From Modestobacter altitudinis (GTDB taxonomy: Bacteria > Actinomycetota > Actinomycetes > Mycobacteriales > Geodermatophilaceae): a stretch of 64,000 nt of DNA. Below, one piece after another: positions 44,624 through 55,034 of the stretch. Position numbers and translations under genes: made by a program. Under the pieces are notes generated by a model, which did no database searches, was not told where the DNA came from, and saw only the letters and a list, made by a program, of their open reading frames with translations. Each line of letters starts with the position of its first letter. Position 1 is the first letter of the stretch. The stretch lies in the NCBI RefSeq assembly GCF_005930475.1, contig NZ_SJEW01000009.1:34324-98323 (forward strand), written 5' to 3'.

Positions 44624-47600
44624 TCAGCCGGCCGGCGGAGCCCCCACCAGGGACACCGAGGCGTCCCCGGCCGACGGCGCGATCGGCACGGACTGACTGC
44701 GCCCGGTGGCCGTGTCGTTGTGCGGCAGGACGACCAGGGCACCCTTCTCCCCGCCGACGGCGACGTCGGCGGCGTAGGACGCGGGGTCCTGGGTGACGGT
44801 GATCGTCGTCCCGTCGGTGGCCGGCAGCAGCAACGCCGGGTTGCCGTCGGGGTCGCTGAACGACAGCCCCGGGGCCAGCGGGTCGAAGCTCATCGGCGTG
44901 CTGAGCTCCGCCCCGGTGGCGCCGGTGGTGGTGCCGAGGTCGTCGACCGTGTCGTAGGCGCTGACCGCCTGCACACCGAAGGAGATCCGCCCCTGCACCA
45001 GCGGCATCGCCGACAGCGGCACCCCCATCACCTGGACGTCGCTGTCGAAGGCGTTGGTGTCCACGAGCCCGTCGACCAGGTTCAGCGCGCCGACGTAGGG
45101 AGCACCGGCGGGCAGCAGCTGGTAGTCCCGGTCGGTGACGACGACGAGCGCGACGTCGCTGTCGGCGACCCGCGTGGTCGTCACCTGGTAGTCCCAGACG
45201 CCGTCACCGGTCGCGTCGAGGTAGACGCCGTAGTTCACCGCCGTCTCCGGCGAGGTGTACCGCCCGTGCGCCGAGACCGAGAAGTACAGGCCCGGGTCGT
45301 CGGCGAACGCCTGCACGTCCGAGGCGACGCCGACCGTGGCCAGGTCGACGGAGCGCTCGAGCTCGGACTTGTAGCAGTCCGGGCCGACCGTGGTCGTGCA
45401 CCGGGGCATCTCCGGGCTGGTGCCCAGCTGCTCGAGGACGTCCACCAGCGAGGTGTAGCTGGTGGGCTCGTACGCCTCGCCGTTGGCCACCCCCTGGCCG
45501 CTCAGGGTGAGGGGAGAGCCGTCCGCCGCCGCCGACGCGGTGAGCGTCGAGGAGGGCTTGGCGTTGCTGTGCACCGGGACGCGCAGCGCGCTCCCGTTCC
45601 CGTCGAGCGGGGTGAGCACGACGCGGCCGCTGGCCTCACCGAGGAACTGGCGGCCGTCGTCGGTGACCACCGTGGGGTCGGCCACCTTGCGGAGCTCGTC
45701 CTGCACGGCGGTCATCGACAGGGTCACCGTGCGGGTCTGCCCCGGCGGCACGGTCACCCGCTGCGCGGAGAGCGAGTACCGGACGCCGGGCTGCTCGGCT
45801 GCAGCCTGGTAGGCCACCCGGTACACCGCGGCGCTGGTGCCCTTGTTGGCCACCGTGATGGTCCGGGTCGCCTGCACCTGCTCGGCGCCGACCTCGACCA
45901 CCCCGAAGGAGGCCGAGACGACCCCGGAACCGGCCTCGGCGTAGGCCAGGACGGTGTTCTGCACCGCGGCCGCGGCGTCGATCCGACCGGAGCCGACGCG
46001 GTTGGGTCCGTAGACCTCACCGGTCCGCCCCTCACCGGTGTACACGTCGTGCACCGCGGTGTTCATCAGGTCGGCCTTGACCTCCTCGGTCGTCCACTCC
46101 GGGTGCGCCGCCCGGATGAGGGCGGTGACCCCGGCGGTGGTCGGCGTGGCCATCGACGTGCCGCTCTCGCTCACGCCGGCCGAGCCGGTGCCGACACCTG
46201 CGGAGTAGAGCGTGACGCCGGGGGCGGTGACGTCCGGCTTCACGCCGTCGGCCTGCCGCACCCCGCGGGAGGAGAAGGACGCGAGCAGGTCCACCTGCTC
46301 GGGGTCGTCGGCGATGGCGGCGTCCTTCAGGCTCGGCCCGAAGGTCACCGTGACGGTCTGCCCCGCACCGACCGCCGACTCCAGCGCCTGGCCGTCGGTG
46401 GCGGTGGTCAGGATCCCCGGGATCTCCGCGACGCCGGTGATGCCGGTCTCCAGCAGGTCGTCGTCGGAGACGATCAGGAAACCGATCGCACCGGCGGTCA
46501 CCGCGTTGGTGCCCTTGGCGACCGAGCCGCAGGCGAAGCCGGCGGCCTGGATCAGCAGCACCTTGCCGGTGGCGTACCCGGCCGGCAGCGCCGCGCAGGC
46601 GCCCTCGTTGCCGGCCGGCGCGGCGATCAGGTCGCCGGTGACGTCGGGCTCGACCGCGCCGGACTCGTCGAGGTCGGGGTAGGCGACCGAGCGGAGCCCG
46701 GGCCGGGTGCCCTCCAGCACGCCGGCCGGACTGACGACCTGCCAGCCGTCGAAGACGCCGTATCCGTCGTTGCTCGCCGCGACGCCGATCCCCCGGGGCG
46801 CGTTGCCCGGGGAGCCGCCGATGTCGTAGCTGTCCCCGGCGTTGCCCGAGGCCACGACGGCCAGCATGCCGAGCTCCATGGCCTGGTCGATGGCCAGCGC
46901 GTCTGCGTCGTCGGCCAGCCCGTAGTCCGAGCCGAGCGACAGGTTGACCACGTCGAGGTGGTCGGAGGGGTCGCCGTCCTGGTTCGGGTCCAGCGCCCAG
47001 TCGACCGCCTGGATGGTCACGTCGGTCGAGCCCTCGCAGCCGAAGACCTTCAGGGCGTACAGCTCGGCCTCGGGGGCCATGCCCGGGCCGATCCGCAGGG
47101 CCTTCGGGTCCAGGCCGGGTCCATACCCGCCGCGGTAGGTGCTGCCGTCGGCGTTGACGCCGTAGCCCGCCGCGGTGCCGGCGACGTGCGTGCCGTGGCC
47201 GTTGCAGTCCAGCGGGTTGGCATCGGGCTTCGCGACGGGGTCGTAGGCGGGGCTGGTCGGGTCGGCGTCGTAGGCGTCGCCGACGAAGTCGTGGCCCCCG
47301 ACGACCTTCGCGTTCGGGAAGACCCCCGCCGGCGCCGGCTGGCCCTCGGCCGCCTGCACCGCCCGGAACTCCTCGACGCTGCCGCTGCCGCCGAAGTCGC
47401 TGTGGGTGTAGTCGATGCCGGTGTCGATGACGCCGATGGACACGCTCCTGCCGGTGTTGCCCAGGGCCTCCCACGCCTGCACGGCCTGCACGACGCCGGC
47501 CGCGCCGGCGTTGCTGACCGTCTTCGGGGTGATCGGGTGCACGGCGGTGACGCCGGGCAGCGCGCTCAGCGTCTCGTAGTCGGCCGCATCGGCGCGCACC

Positions 47601-48070
47601 GCGACGCCGGACAGCACGCTGGCGGTCGAGTAGAGCACCGCCGCGTCCGGAACGGCGGCCGGCAGCTCGCCGACGACCTGGGCCGCCGCCGCCTCGGAGT
47701 CCCCGCGCGCGGTGGAGGCGGCCGCGGCTGCGGCGGCCTCCCCGGACCGCCCGAGCACGTCGGAGTAGACCTGCGAGGCCGCGGGTGCGGCGAGTTCCAT
47801 GAAGAACGACGTCGGGCCGCTCTCCGGCAGCCCGGCGGGGCGCACCCCGTCGCGTCGCGCGGCGAGCTGCGCCTGGACCTCGGCGAGCTGCTGCGCGCTG
47901 AGGTCGACCTGCCCTGCCCGGCCTCCCCCGTGGTCGGCCACGTCGGCCGGTGCGGCCAGCGCGGTGCCTGCACCGCTGGTGGCCAGGGCCGCCGCCACGG
48001 CGACGACCCCCGTCCGGACGGCGACGCGTCGGCGTCCCGCCCGGGTCGTGCTCGATGTGCTGGGTCGCAC
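44624..48070 (-). CDS. Secreted subtilisin-like S8 serine protease
   Basis: A 1148-residue secreted subtilase. Signal peptide with Arg-rich start and hydrophobic helix ([20 protein letters not shown] to TALA) at residues about 16-40; an I9-type propeptide at about 85-185 ([20 protein letters not shown]). The catalytic triad is Asp in [15 protein letters not shown] near 215, His in [16 protein letters not shown] near 290 and Ser in [17 protein letters not shown] near 636. A PA-type insert lies at about 460-590. The last 450 residues are Fn3/immunoglobulin-like beta domains. GTG with GGGGAG upstream. Substrate unknown; it is lineage cargo between leuB and serA. Confidence 0.93.
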   Translation of the reverse strand: MRPSTSSTTRAGRRRVAVRTGVVAVAAALATSGAGTALAAPADVADHGGGRAGQVDLSAQQLAEVQAQLAARRDGVRPAGLPESGPTSFFMELAAPAASQVYSDVLGRSGEAAAAAAASTARGDSEAAAAQVVGELPAAVPDAAVLYSTASVLSGVAVRADAADYETLSALPGVTAVHPITPKTVSNAGAAGVVQAVQAWEALGNTGRSVSIGVIDTGIDYTHSDFGGSGSVEEFRAVQAAEGQPAPAGVFPNAKVVGGHDFVGDAYDADPTSPAYDPVAKPDANPLDCNGHGTHVAGTAAGYGVNADGSTYRGGYGPGLDPKALRIGPGMAPEAELYALKVFGCEGSTDVTIQAVDWALDPNQDGDPSDHLDVVNLSLGSDYGLADDADALAIDQAMELGMLAVVASGNAGDSYDIGGSPGNAPRGIGVAASNDGYGVFDGWQVVSPAGVLEGTRPGLRSVAYPDLDESGAVEPDVTGDLIAAPAGNEGACAALPAGYATGKVLLIQAAGFACGSVAKGTNAVTAGAIGFLIVSDDDLLETGITGVAEIPGILTTATDGQALESAVGAGQTVTVTFGPSLKDAAIADDPEQVDLLASFSSRGVRQADGVKPDVTAPGVTLYSAGVGTGSAGVSESGTSMATPTTAGVTALIRAAHPEWTTEEVKADLMNTAVHDVYTGEGRTGEVYGPNRVGSGRIDAAAAVQNTVLAYAEAGSGVVSASFGVVEVGAEQVQATRTITVANKGTSAAVYRVAYQAAAEQPGVRYSLSAQRVTVPPGQTRTVTLSMTAVQDELRKVADPTVVTDDGRQFLGEASGRVVLTPLDGNGSALRVPVHSNAKPSSTLTASAAADGSPLTLSGQGVANGEAYEPTSYTSLVDVLEQLGTSPEMPRCTTTVGPDCYKSELERSVDLATVGVASDVQAFADDPGLYFSVSAHGRYTSPETAVNYGVYLDATGDGVWDYQVTTTRVADSDVALVVVTDRDYQLLPAGAPYVGALNLVDGLVDTNAFDSDVQVMGVPLSAMPLVQGRISFGVQAVSAYDTVDDLGTTTGATGAELSTPMSFDPLAPGLSFSDPDGNPALLLPATDGTTITVTQDPASYAADVAVGGEKGALVVLPHNDTATGRSQSVPIAPSAGDASVSLVGAPPAG

Positions 48071-48174
48071 GTTCTCCCCTGTCGGCCGGTTCTGCGAGAC
48101 CCGCCGGCGGCCACCTGCTGTGTTCGGGCCGTGACCAACGGCGAGTCTCTAGAACGCTGGTCGTTGCCCTGTCC

Positions 48175-48191
48175 AACGGCCATAGGCCGTT
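48175..48191. promoter_or_regulatory. Palindrome upstream of S8 protease
   Basis: AACGGCC, ATA, GGCCGTT: a perfect 7-bp inverted repeat 105 bases upstream of the protease start, in the 363-base gap to serA. No other gene or RNA is seen in that gap (48071-48367). Could be a regulator site or part of the protease promoter. Confidence 0.45.
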
Positions 48192-48367
48192 CGGAGCAGC
48201 GCAGGTCGTCGGGCGACGCACTCGACCGCGCTGTGCCCGCCCTGTGCCGGTGGGGGGACCACTCACGGTGCCGACGCGCGCCCGTCGCGGCGAACGGAGC
48301 AGTCGCCCTCGGCAGACGCCGCGTTGCTGCAGGCCTCAAGCACCGGCAGGCCGCCCGCGGACACGAC

Positions 48368-48400
48368 GAGGCCGCGCCGTCCGGTGGACGACGCGGCCTC
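48368..48400 (-). terminator. Terminator after serA
   Basis: GAGGCCGCG and CGCGGCCTC with an inner CGTCC/GGACG pair form a strong nested hairpin 33 bases after the serA stop, without a T-run. Confidence 0.7.
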
Positions 48401-48433
48401 GGGTGCGGTGCCGGGCAAGGCCCGGCGGCGGGG

Positions 48434-50047
48434 TCAGCTGGGGTTCAGGTCGGCCGATCGGGCCCGGCGGGCGCCGATCCGCCCCGCGATGTCCCCGAGC
48501 AGCTCGGTGCTCACCGGGCTGTCCACGGCGATCGCCATGAGCGCCTCCCCACCCTGTGTCGTCCGGCTGACCTGCGCACCGGCGATGTTGATCCCGGCCT
48601 CGCCGAGGGTCGCGCCGACGGCCCCGACCACCCCGGGCCGGTCGGCGTACACGAAGAACAGCAGGTTCCCGTCGGCGGTCAGGTCGACGTCGAAGCCGGC
48701 GACCTCGGTCAGCTTGGGCACCTGGTTCTTGCCGTACAGGGTGCCCGAGACGGTGACCGCGGTGCCGTCGGCCATCGCGCCGCGGACGGTGATCAGGTTG
48801 CGGTAGTCCGGGCTCTCCGGGTCGCTGGTCAGCGCCACCTCGAGGCCGCGCTGGGCGGCCAGCAGCGGGGCGTTGACGTAGGTGACCGACTCCTCCACCA
48901 CGTCGGCGAAGACGCCGCGCAGCACGGCCAGCTGGACGACCGACACGTCGAACTCGGCGATCTTGCCGAGCACCTCGACGTGCACCGACTGGGCCAGGCC
49001 GCCGGCCAGCGCGGTGAACACCCGGCCGAGCTTCTCGGCCAGCGGCAGGCCCGGCCGCACGTCCTCGGCGACGACGCCGCCGGCCTGCACGTTGACCGCG
49101 TCGGGGACGAACTCGCCCTGCAGGGCCAACCGGACGCTGCGGGCCACCGCGGTGCCGGCCTTGTCCTGCGCCTCCGTCGTCGAGGCGCCCAGGTGCGGGG
49201 TGACGACCACGTTGGGGAGGCCGAACAGCGGGCTGTCGGTGCACGGCTCCTTGGCGTAGACGTCGATGCCGGCGGCACCCACCTGGCCGGACTGCAGCGC
49301 GTCGGCCAGCGCCGCCTCGTCGACCAGCCCGCCGCGGGCGGCGTTGACGATGATCACGCCCCGCTTGGTCGCCGCCAGCTGCTCGGCGCCGATGAGCCCG
49401 AGGGTCTCCGGCGTCTTGGGCAGGTGGATGGTGATGAAGTCCGACTCGCGGAGCAGCTCGTCCAGGGACACCAGCCGCACGCCCAGCTGGGCGGCGCGGC
49501 CGGGCTGGATGTAGGGGTCGTAGGCGATCAGGGTGACGCCGAAGGCCGCCAGCCGCTGGGCGACCAGCACACCGATCCGCCCCAGGCCCACGACGCCGAC
49601 GGTCTTCTCGGTCACCTCCACCCCGGTGAACCTCGACCGGGCCCACGTCCCCTCGCGCAGCGAGGCGTCCGCGGCCGGGATGTGCCGGGCGGCGGACAGC
49701 AGCAGCGCGACGGCGTGCTCGGCGGCGCTGACGATGTTGGAGGTCGGCGCGTTGACGACCAGCACGCCGCGCTCGGTGGCGGCGGGCACGTCGACGTTGT
49801 CCAGCCCGATGCCGGCCCGGGCGACCACCCTGAGCTGCGGCGCGGCGGCGAGCGCCTCGGCGTCGATCTGGGTGGCCGAGCGGATCAGCACGGCCGAGGC
49901 CTCGGCGAGCGCCGGCAGGAGGGCGGCTCGGTCGGCGCCGTCGACGTGACGGATCTCGACGTCACTGCCCAGCACCTCCAGGACGCTGGGCGCGAGCTCT
50001 TCGGCGATCAGGACGACGGGCGTGGTCCCCGGCACAGTGGCGGTCAC
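48434..50047 (-). CDS. serA: D-3-phosphoglycerate dehydrogenase
   Basis: A 537-residue NAD-dependent enzyme for the first step of serine synthesis. [17 protein letters not shown] begins the substrate domain; the Rossmann motif [17 protein letters not shown] lies near 158, catalytic [15 protein letters not shown] near 245 and the His in [19 protein letters not shown] near 285. The ASB domain and C-terminal ACT domain ([20 protein letters not shown], near 465) bind serine. The GTG at 50047 was chosen from the family N-terminus. Position matches Rv2996c. Alone between terminators. Confidence 0.96.
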   Translation of the reverse strand: MTATVPGTTPVVLIAEELAPSVLEVLGSDVEIRHVDGADRAALLPALAEASAVLIRSATQIDAEALAAAPQLRVVARAGIGLDNVDVPAATERGVLVVNAPTSNIVSAAEHAVALLLSAARHIPAADASLREGTWARSRFTGVEVTEKTVGVVGLGRIGVLVAQRLAAFGVTLIAYDPYIQPGRAAQLGVRLVSLDELLRESDFITIHLPKTPETLGLIGAEQLAATKRGVIIVNAARGGLVDEAALADALQSGQVGAAGIDVYAKEPCTDSPLFGLPNVVVTPHLGASTTEAQDKAGTAVARSVRLALQGEFVPDAVNVQAGGVVAEDVRPGLPLAEKLGRVFTALAGGLAQSVHVEVLGKIAEFDVSVVQLAVLRGVFADVVEESVTYVNAPLLAAQRGLEVALTSDPESPDYRNLITVRGAMADGTAVTVSGTLYGKNQVPKLTEVAGFDVDLTADGNLLFFVYADRPGVVGAVGATLGEAGINIAGAQVSRTTQGGEALMAIAVDSPVSTELLGDIAGRIGARRARSADLNPS

Positions 50048-50207
50048 GGGTCCACAGCGTAGGGACGTCGGACCCGCCGTCCGGCGTCGGTGCCCGCCGG
50101 TCCCACTGGGTGGACGCGCCCGCGACCGGGCAGTTGTTGCCCGCGCCCCCGGGGCACCACCATCCTGGGCCGGAGCGCCGGTGCCACCGGCCCGTGCGGA
50201 GGAGACC

Positions 50208-51062
50208 ATGAGCAACGACCGGGACGACGACCAGGGCCGCCAGGAGACGACGCCGCTCGGCCAGCCGCTGGACCCCACCGCGCCCCGGGACGACTCCTCG
50301 ACCGGGACCGGGTCGAGCGCGTACGGGACCCAGCAGGGGACGGGACAGCCGTACGCGCCGACCGAGCAGTACGGCCAGCCGCCGCAGTACGGCCGGACCG
50401 AGCAGTACGGGCAGACCGGGCAGTACGGGCAGTTCGGCCAGCCGACCCAGTACGGCCAGCCGACCCAGTACGGGCAGCCGCCGCAGTACGGGGGCTACGG
50501 CCAGCCGCAGCAGTACGACCAGTACCAGCCCGCGCCCTACGGGCAGTACGGCACACCGCAGCCGGCCAGCTACGGCTACGCGCAGCCGCCGCCCGTCGCC
50601 CGACCGGGCGGGGTCATCACCGCGGCCGTGCTCGGTCTGGTGCTCGGCGCCTTCGGTGTGCTGGTCAGCCTGCTCTTCGTGATCGTCGGCGCGGTCGCGG
50701 CGGGTGGTGCCAGCGGCCTGGACGACGAGATCCCCGGGTTCGGGGCGGTCGGCGGGGCCGTCGCCGGCGTCCTGCTGGCCTTCGGGCTGCTGGCCGTGGC
50801 CTGGACGGTGCTGATGATCTGGGGCTCGGTGTGGGCGCTGACCGGCCGCAGCCGGGTGATGCTGATCGTCGCCGGGTCGATCGCGACGGCGGTGACCGGG
50901 GTGATGCTGATCGGGAGCCTCAGCGACGGGGACGGCGGCGGCATCGTGTTCGCGCTGCTGCTGTTCGCGGCGTCGGTGGCCACCGTCGTGCTGCCGTCGC
51001 TCTCCTCGGCCGCGCAGTTCTACGCCGCGCACCGGCAGCGCCGGGCACTGCTGCCCCGCTGA
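50208..51062 (+). CDS. Membrane protein with QYG-rich low-complexity N-terminus
   Basis: A 284-residue protein. Residues about 1-140 are disordered and repeat [11 protein letters not shown] units, rich in Gln, Tyr, Gly and Pro, like phase-separating sequences. Four hydrophobic helices follow ([19 protein letters not shown] near 143, [19 protein letters not shown] near 193, [18 protein letters not shown] near 224, [17 protein letters not shown] near 253). Function unknown; it resembles DUF4064-like actinobacterial proteins only in layout. ATG with GGAGGA upstream. Convergent with ilvC. Confidence 0.75.
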   Translation: MSNDRDDDQGRQETTPLGQPLDPTAPRDDSSTGTGSSAYGTQQGTGQPYAPTEQYGQPPQYGRTEQYGQTGQYGQFGQPTQYGQPTQYGQPPQYGGYGQPQQYDQYQPAPYGQYGTPQPASYGYAQPPPVARPGGVITAAVLGLVLGAFGVLVSLLFVIVGAVAAGGASGLDDEIPGFGAVGGAVAGVLLAFGLLAVAWTVLMIWGSVWALTGRSRVMLIVAGSIATAVTGVMLIGSLSDGDGGGIVFALLLFAASVATVVLPSLSSAAQFYAAHRQRRALLPR

Positions 51063-51065
51063 ACG

Positions 51066-51100
51066 ACGACAGCCCCCGCAGCGGGCTGCGGGGGCCGTCG
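51066..51100. terminator. Bidirectional terminator between QYG protein and ilvC
   Basis: GCCCCCGCAGC and GCTGCGGGGGC arms with flanking CGAC/GTCG pairs in the 48-base convergent gap. Either gene can use it. Confidence 0.75.
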
Positions 51101-51110
51101 GGTCGTCCTG

Positions 51111-52181
<1,071 letters not shown>

Positions 52182-52214
52182 GCGGCGGGTTGGGTGGAGC
52201 GGTTCTTGTAGGCG

Positions 52215-52745
52215 CTAAGCGGAGCGCTGGTCGACCGGGCGCAAGGTACCGGCGCCGCTCATCGACCGCGGTCCGCGGCCCAGGGCGACGGTGCCGGACT
52301 GCGCCATCTCCTTGATGCCCAGCGGGGTGAGGACGGCGACCAGCGCCTGCAGCTTGTCCGGCGTCCCGGTCGCCTCGAGGGTCACGGTGTCGACGTTGAC
52401 GTCGACCACCCGGGCCCGGAAGAGCTCGGCGGTCTGCAGCACCTGGTTCCGGTCGGCCAGCGGTGCGCGGACCTTGACCAGCAGCAGCTCGCGCTGGACG
52501 GCGGCCCCGCCGTCCAGCTCGACGATCTTGATGACCTCGATCAGCTTGTTCAGCTGCTTGGTGATCTGCTCCAGCGGCTGGGACTCCGCCTCGGCGACGA
52601 TCGTCATCCGGGAGAGGTCGGGGTTCTCCGTCGGGCCGACGGCGAGGGACTCGATGTTGAAGCCGCGCCGGCTGAACAGCGCGGAGACCCGCGCCAGCAC
52701 ACCGGACTTGTTCTCGACCAGGACCGAGAGCGTGTGGCGAGTCAT
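52215..52745 (-). CDS. ilvN: Acetolactate synthase small (regulatory) subunit
   Basis: A 176-residue ACT-domain protein that stimulates IlvB and gives valine feedback. TLSVLVENKSGVLARVSALF, NIESLAVGPTENPDLSRMTI and KLIEVIKIVELDG form the ACT fold, and VNVDTVTLEATGTPDKLQAL starts the C-terminal domain. It follows ilvB with 83 bases between, filled mainly by repeat copy G, an uncommon gap in a pair that usually overlaps or nearly does. Gene order ilvB-ilvN-ilvC is normal. Confidence 0.96.
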   Translation of the reverse strand: MTRHTLSVLVENKSGVLARVSALFSRRGFNIESLAVGPTENPDLSRMTIVAEAESQPLEQITKQLNKLIEVIKIVELDGGAAVQRELLLVKVRAPLADRNQVLQTAELFRARVVDVNVDTVTLEATGTPDKLQALVAVLTPLGIKEMAQSGTVALGRGPRSMSGAGTLRPVDQRSA

Positions 52746-52773
52746 GAGTGGACCTTCTTCCGTTGTGCTGTCC

Positions 52774-52829
52774 GGCCCCCTTTCAGGGGCCTGCCGCGAG
52801 CTTGCGAGTGGTGGGGGGAAGGGGGGTCC
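52774..52829 (-). repeat. Dispersed palindromic element, copy G (within ilvBN)
   Basis: A reverse-orientation, diverged copy: GGCCCCCTTTCAGG ... GAGCTTGCGAG ... GGGGGGTCC. Its edge overlaps the ilvB stop codon. It separates ilvB from ilvN inside the operon and may change the ratio of the two subunits through folding or mRNA processing. Confidence 0.75.
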
Positions 52830-54784
52830 TACACCTGTCCCTCTCCGAAGACGGGCCGGACGTCGCGCGCGGCCAGGATCTCGTCGTTGCTCGCGCCGGC
52901 GGCGACCATCGGCCACACCTGGGCGTCGGACCCGACGATGAAGTCGATGACGACCGGGGCGTCGTTGATCGCCATCGCCTTCTCGATCACCGCGTCGACG
53001 TCGTCCTTGGACTCGCAGCGCAGCCCGACGCAGCCCAACGCCTCGGCGAGGGTGACGAAGTCGGGGATGCGCACCGGCTTGCCCGCCCCCTCGCGGGGAC
53101 CGTGGGTGTTCAGGTGGGTGTTGGAGTAGCGGCCCTCGTAGAACAGCGTCTGCCACTGCCGGACCATGCCGAGGTTGCCGTTGTTGATGACCGCGACCTT
53201 GACCGGGATGCCCTCGATCGCGCAGGTGGCCAGCTCCTGGTTGGTCATCTGGAAGCAGCCGTCACCGTCGATGGCCCACACCGTGGTCTCCGGCCGGCCG
53301 TACTTGGCGCCCATCGCGGCCGGGACGGCGTAGCCCATCGTGCCCAGCCCCCCGCTGTTGAGCCAGGTGCCCGGCTTCTCGTAGCGGATGAACTGCGCGG
53401 CCCACATCTGGTGCTGGCCCACCCCGGAGGCGTAGATCGCGTCCGGGCCGGCGATCGCGCCCAGCCGCTCGATCACGTACTGCGGGGACAGCGCGCCGTC
53501 CTCCGGCCAGTCGTAGCCGAGCGGGTAGCGGGCCCGCCAGTCCTCCAGCTGCTCCCACCAGGCGGTCAGCTGGGGCGTGCGGCCGGCCTGGTGCTCGGCG
53601 CGCAGCGCGCTGACCAGCTCGGCGATCGTCGCCTTGGCATCGCCCACGATCGGGACGTCGGCCCGGCGGTTCTTGCCGATCTCGGCCGGGTCGATGTCGG
53701 CGTGGACGACGGCGGCGTTCGGCGCGAAGCTCGACAGCTCACCGGTGACCCGGTCGTCGAAGCGGGCACCCAGGGCGACGAGCAGGTCGGCCTTCTGCAG
53801 CGCGGTGACCGCGGTGACGTTGCCGTGCATCCCGGGCATGCCCAGGTTCTGCGGGTGGCTGTCGGGGAACGCGCCGCGGGCCATCAGCGTGGTGACGACC
53901 GGCGCGCCGGTCAGCTCGGCGAGCTCGGCGAGCTCCGCGCTGGCGCCGGCCTTGAGCACGCCGCCGCCGACGTAGAGCACCGGCTGCCGGGCGGAGGCGA
54001 TGAGCGCCGCGGCCTCGCGGACCTGCTTGCCGTGCGGACGGGTGGTCGGCTTGTAGCCGGGCAGGTCGATCCGCGGCGGCCAGCTGAAGTCGGTGCGCGC
54101 CTGCAGCACGTCCTTGGGGACGTCGACCAGGACCGGGCCCGGGCGGCCGGTGCCGGCCAGGTGGAACGCCTCGGCGATCCGCTGCGGGATCTCGTCGGCC
54201 GAGGTGACCAGGAAGCTGTGCTTGGTGACCGGCATCGTGATGCCGCGGATGTCGGCCTCCTGGAAGGCGTCGGTCCCGATGGCCCCGGAGGAGACCTGGC
54301 CGGTGATGGCCACGATCGGCACCGAGTCCATGTACGCGTCGGCCAGCGGGGTGACCAGGTTGGTCGCACCTGGGCCGGACGTGGCCATGCAGACCCCGAC
54401 CCGGCCGGTGGCCTGGGCGTACCCGGTCGCGGCGTGGCCGGCGCCCTGCTCGTGGCGGACCAGCACGTGCCGGATGCGGGAGTCGAACAGCGGGTCGTAG
54501 AGCGGGAGGATCGCCCCGCCCGGGATGCCGAAGGCCACCTCGACCCCGACCGCCTCCAGCGAGCGGACCAGGCTCTGCGCACCGGTGATGCCGGTGGCCG
54601 GCTCGGCGGCGGCCTCGGCCATGGTGCGGGCGACGGTCTCGACGCCGAGGGTCGCCGCTGCGGCGGCCTCGCTGGGGGCGGTGGGGGTGGCCGGCGCCGG
54701 GCCGGCGCCCGGGGCCGGACCGGCCGGGACGGCCGACTGGCCGGGGGCCGCCGGGGTACGGCCGGCGTGCGCGGTGGTGCTCAT
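52829..54784 (-). CDS. ilvB: Acetolactate synthase large subunit
   Basis: A 651-residue thiamine-diphosphate enzyme that makes acetolactate (Val/Leu) and acetohydroxybutyrate (Ile). Residues 1-65 are a low-complexity Ala/Pro/Gly extension, longer than usual. The core begins [34 protein letters not shown] and [17 protein letters not shown] (catalytic Glu) lie near 85-115. The ThDP/Mg motif is [20 protein letters not shown] near 505-525, and [16 protein letters not shown] near 535. ATG start. A Leu/Val/Ile leader peptide and terminator hairpin precede it, so the ilvBNC operon is probably attenuated. Confidence 0.96.
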   Translation of the reverse strand: MSTTAHAGRTPAAPGQSAVPAGPAPGAGPAPATPTAPSEAAAAATLGVETVARTMAEAAAEPATGITGAQSLVRSLEAVGVEVAFGIPGGAILPLYDPLFDSRIRHVLVRHEQGAGHAATGYAQATGRVGVCMATSGPGATNLVTPLADAYMDSVPIVAITGQVSSGAIGTDAFQEADIRGITMPVTKHSFLVTSADEIPQRIAEAFHLAGTGRPGPVLVDVPKDVLQARTDFSWPPRIDLPGYKPTTRPHGKQVREAAALIASARQPVLYVGGGVLKAGASAELAELAELTGAPVVTTLMARGAFPDSHPQNLGMPGMHGNVTAVTALQKADLLVALGARFDDRVTGELSSFAPNAAVVHADIDPAEIGKNRRADVPIVGDAKATIAELVSALRAEHQAGRTPQLTAWWEQLEDWRARYPLGYDWPEDGALSPQYVIERLGAIAGPDAIYASGVGQHQMWAAQFIRYEKPGTWLNSGGLGTMGYAVPAAMGAKYGRPETTVWAIDGDGCFQMTNQELATCAIEGIPVKVAVINNGNLGMVRQWQTLFYEGRYSNTHLNTHGPREGAGKPVRIPDFVTLAEALGCVGLRCESKDDVDAVIEKAMAINDAPVVIDFIVGSDAQVWPMVAAGASNDEILAARDVRPVFGEGQV

Positions 54785-54870
54785 CTCGACGATCTCCCTG
54801 GGCGCGGGGTGGGGTGCTGCGGCGGACGACTGTCGCTGGTCCGGAGAGCGTCGGCCGGACGGTGCCCGGC

Positions 54871-54906
54871 CAACAAAAAACCCCTCGTGCCGATGGCACG
54901 GAGGGG
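54871..54906 (-). terminator. ilvB attenuator terminator
   Basis: CCCCTCCGTGCC pairs with GGCACG(A)GGGG and is followed on the minus strand by TTTTTTGTTG, a clear intrinsic terminator. It lies about 90 bases before the ilvB start and after the leader peptide. Confidence 0.85.
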
Positions 54907-54908
54907 TG

Positions 54909-54935
54909 GCGCGTCGGTCGGGGGGACCGGCGCGC
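54909..54935 (-). promoter_or_regulatory. ilvB leader pause hairpin
   Basis: GCGCGCCGGTC pairs with GACCGACGCGC (one G-U wobble) around a five-base loop. It starts at the leader stop codon and directly precedes the terminator, so together they can compete with an antiterminator, as in classical attenuation. Confidence 0.65.
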
Positions 54936-54976
54936 TAGCGGATCGCTACGAGCAGACGAGTGCGGGGCACGGACAC
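54935..54976 (-). CDS. ilvB leader peptide (MSVPRTRLLVAIR)
   Basis: A 13-residue ORF with a GTG start and TAG stop. Its last residues are Leu-Leu-Val-Ala-Ile-Arg, covering all three branched-chain amino acids. An internal GTG six bases on could also start a leaderless peptide, since a TTGACG -35 box (55001-55006) points to transcription starting near there. It ends at the pause hairpin. Confidence 0.7.
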   Translation of the reverse strand: MSVPRTRLLVAIR

Positions 54977-55000
54977 ACTCTGCGCCCCCGGTCCGTGCGC

Positions 55001-55006
55001 CGTCAA
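55001..55006 (-). promoter_or_regulatory. Candidate -35 box for the ilvB operon
   Basis: TTGACG on the minus strand, 18 bases before a weak CAGAGT -10 box that abuts the leader GTG codons. The -35 is close to consensus; the -10 is poor. Supports a transcript starting at or within the leader peptide. Confidence 0.4.
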
Positions 55007-55009
55007 CCG

Positions 55010-55034
55010 GGCCGTCCCAACAGCTGGGACGGCC
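55010..55034 (-). terminator. Terminator after the GGDEF/EAL gene
   Basis: GGCCGTCCCA and TGGGACGGCC are perfect 10-bp arms around five bases, starting right after the gene's stop codon. CAGCTGGGACGGC in it recurs at 55043-55055, inside the last codons of the gene, a 13-bp direct repeat. Confidence 0.75.

Noticed and set aside
44219..50062. Very long plus-strand open frame (1947 codons) opposite leuB, the S8 protease and serA
   Set aside because: Low-complexity Gly/Arg/Val sequence antisense to three well-supported genes; typical of GC-rich DNA.
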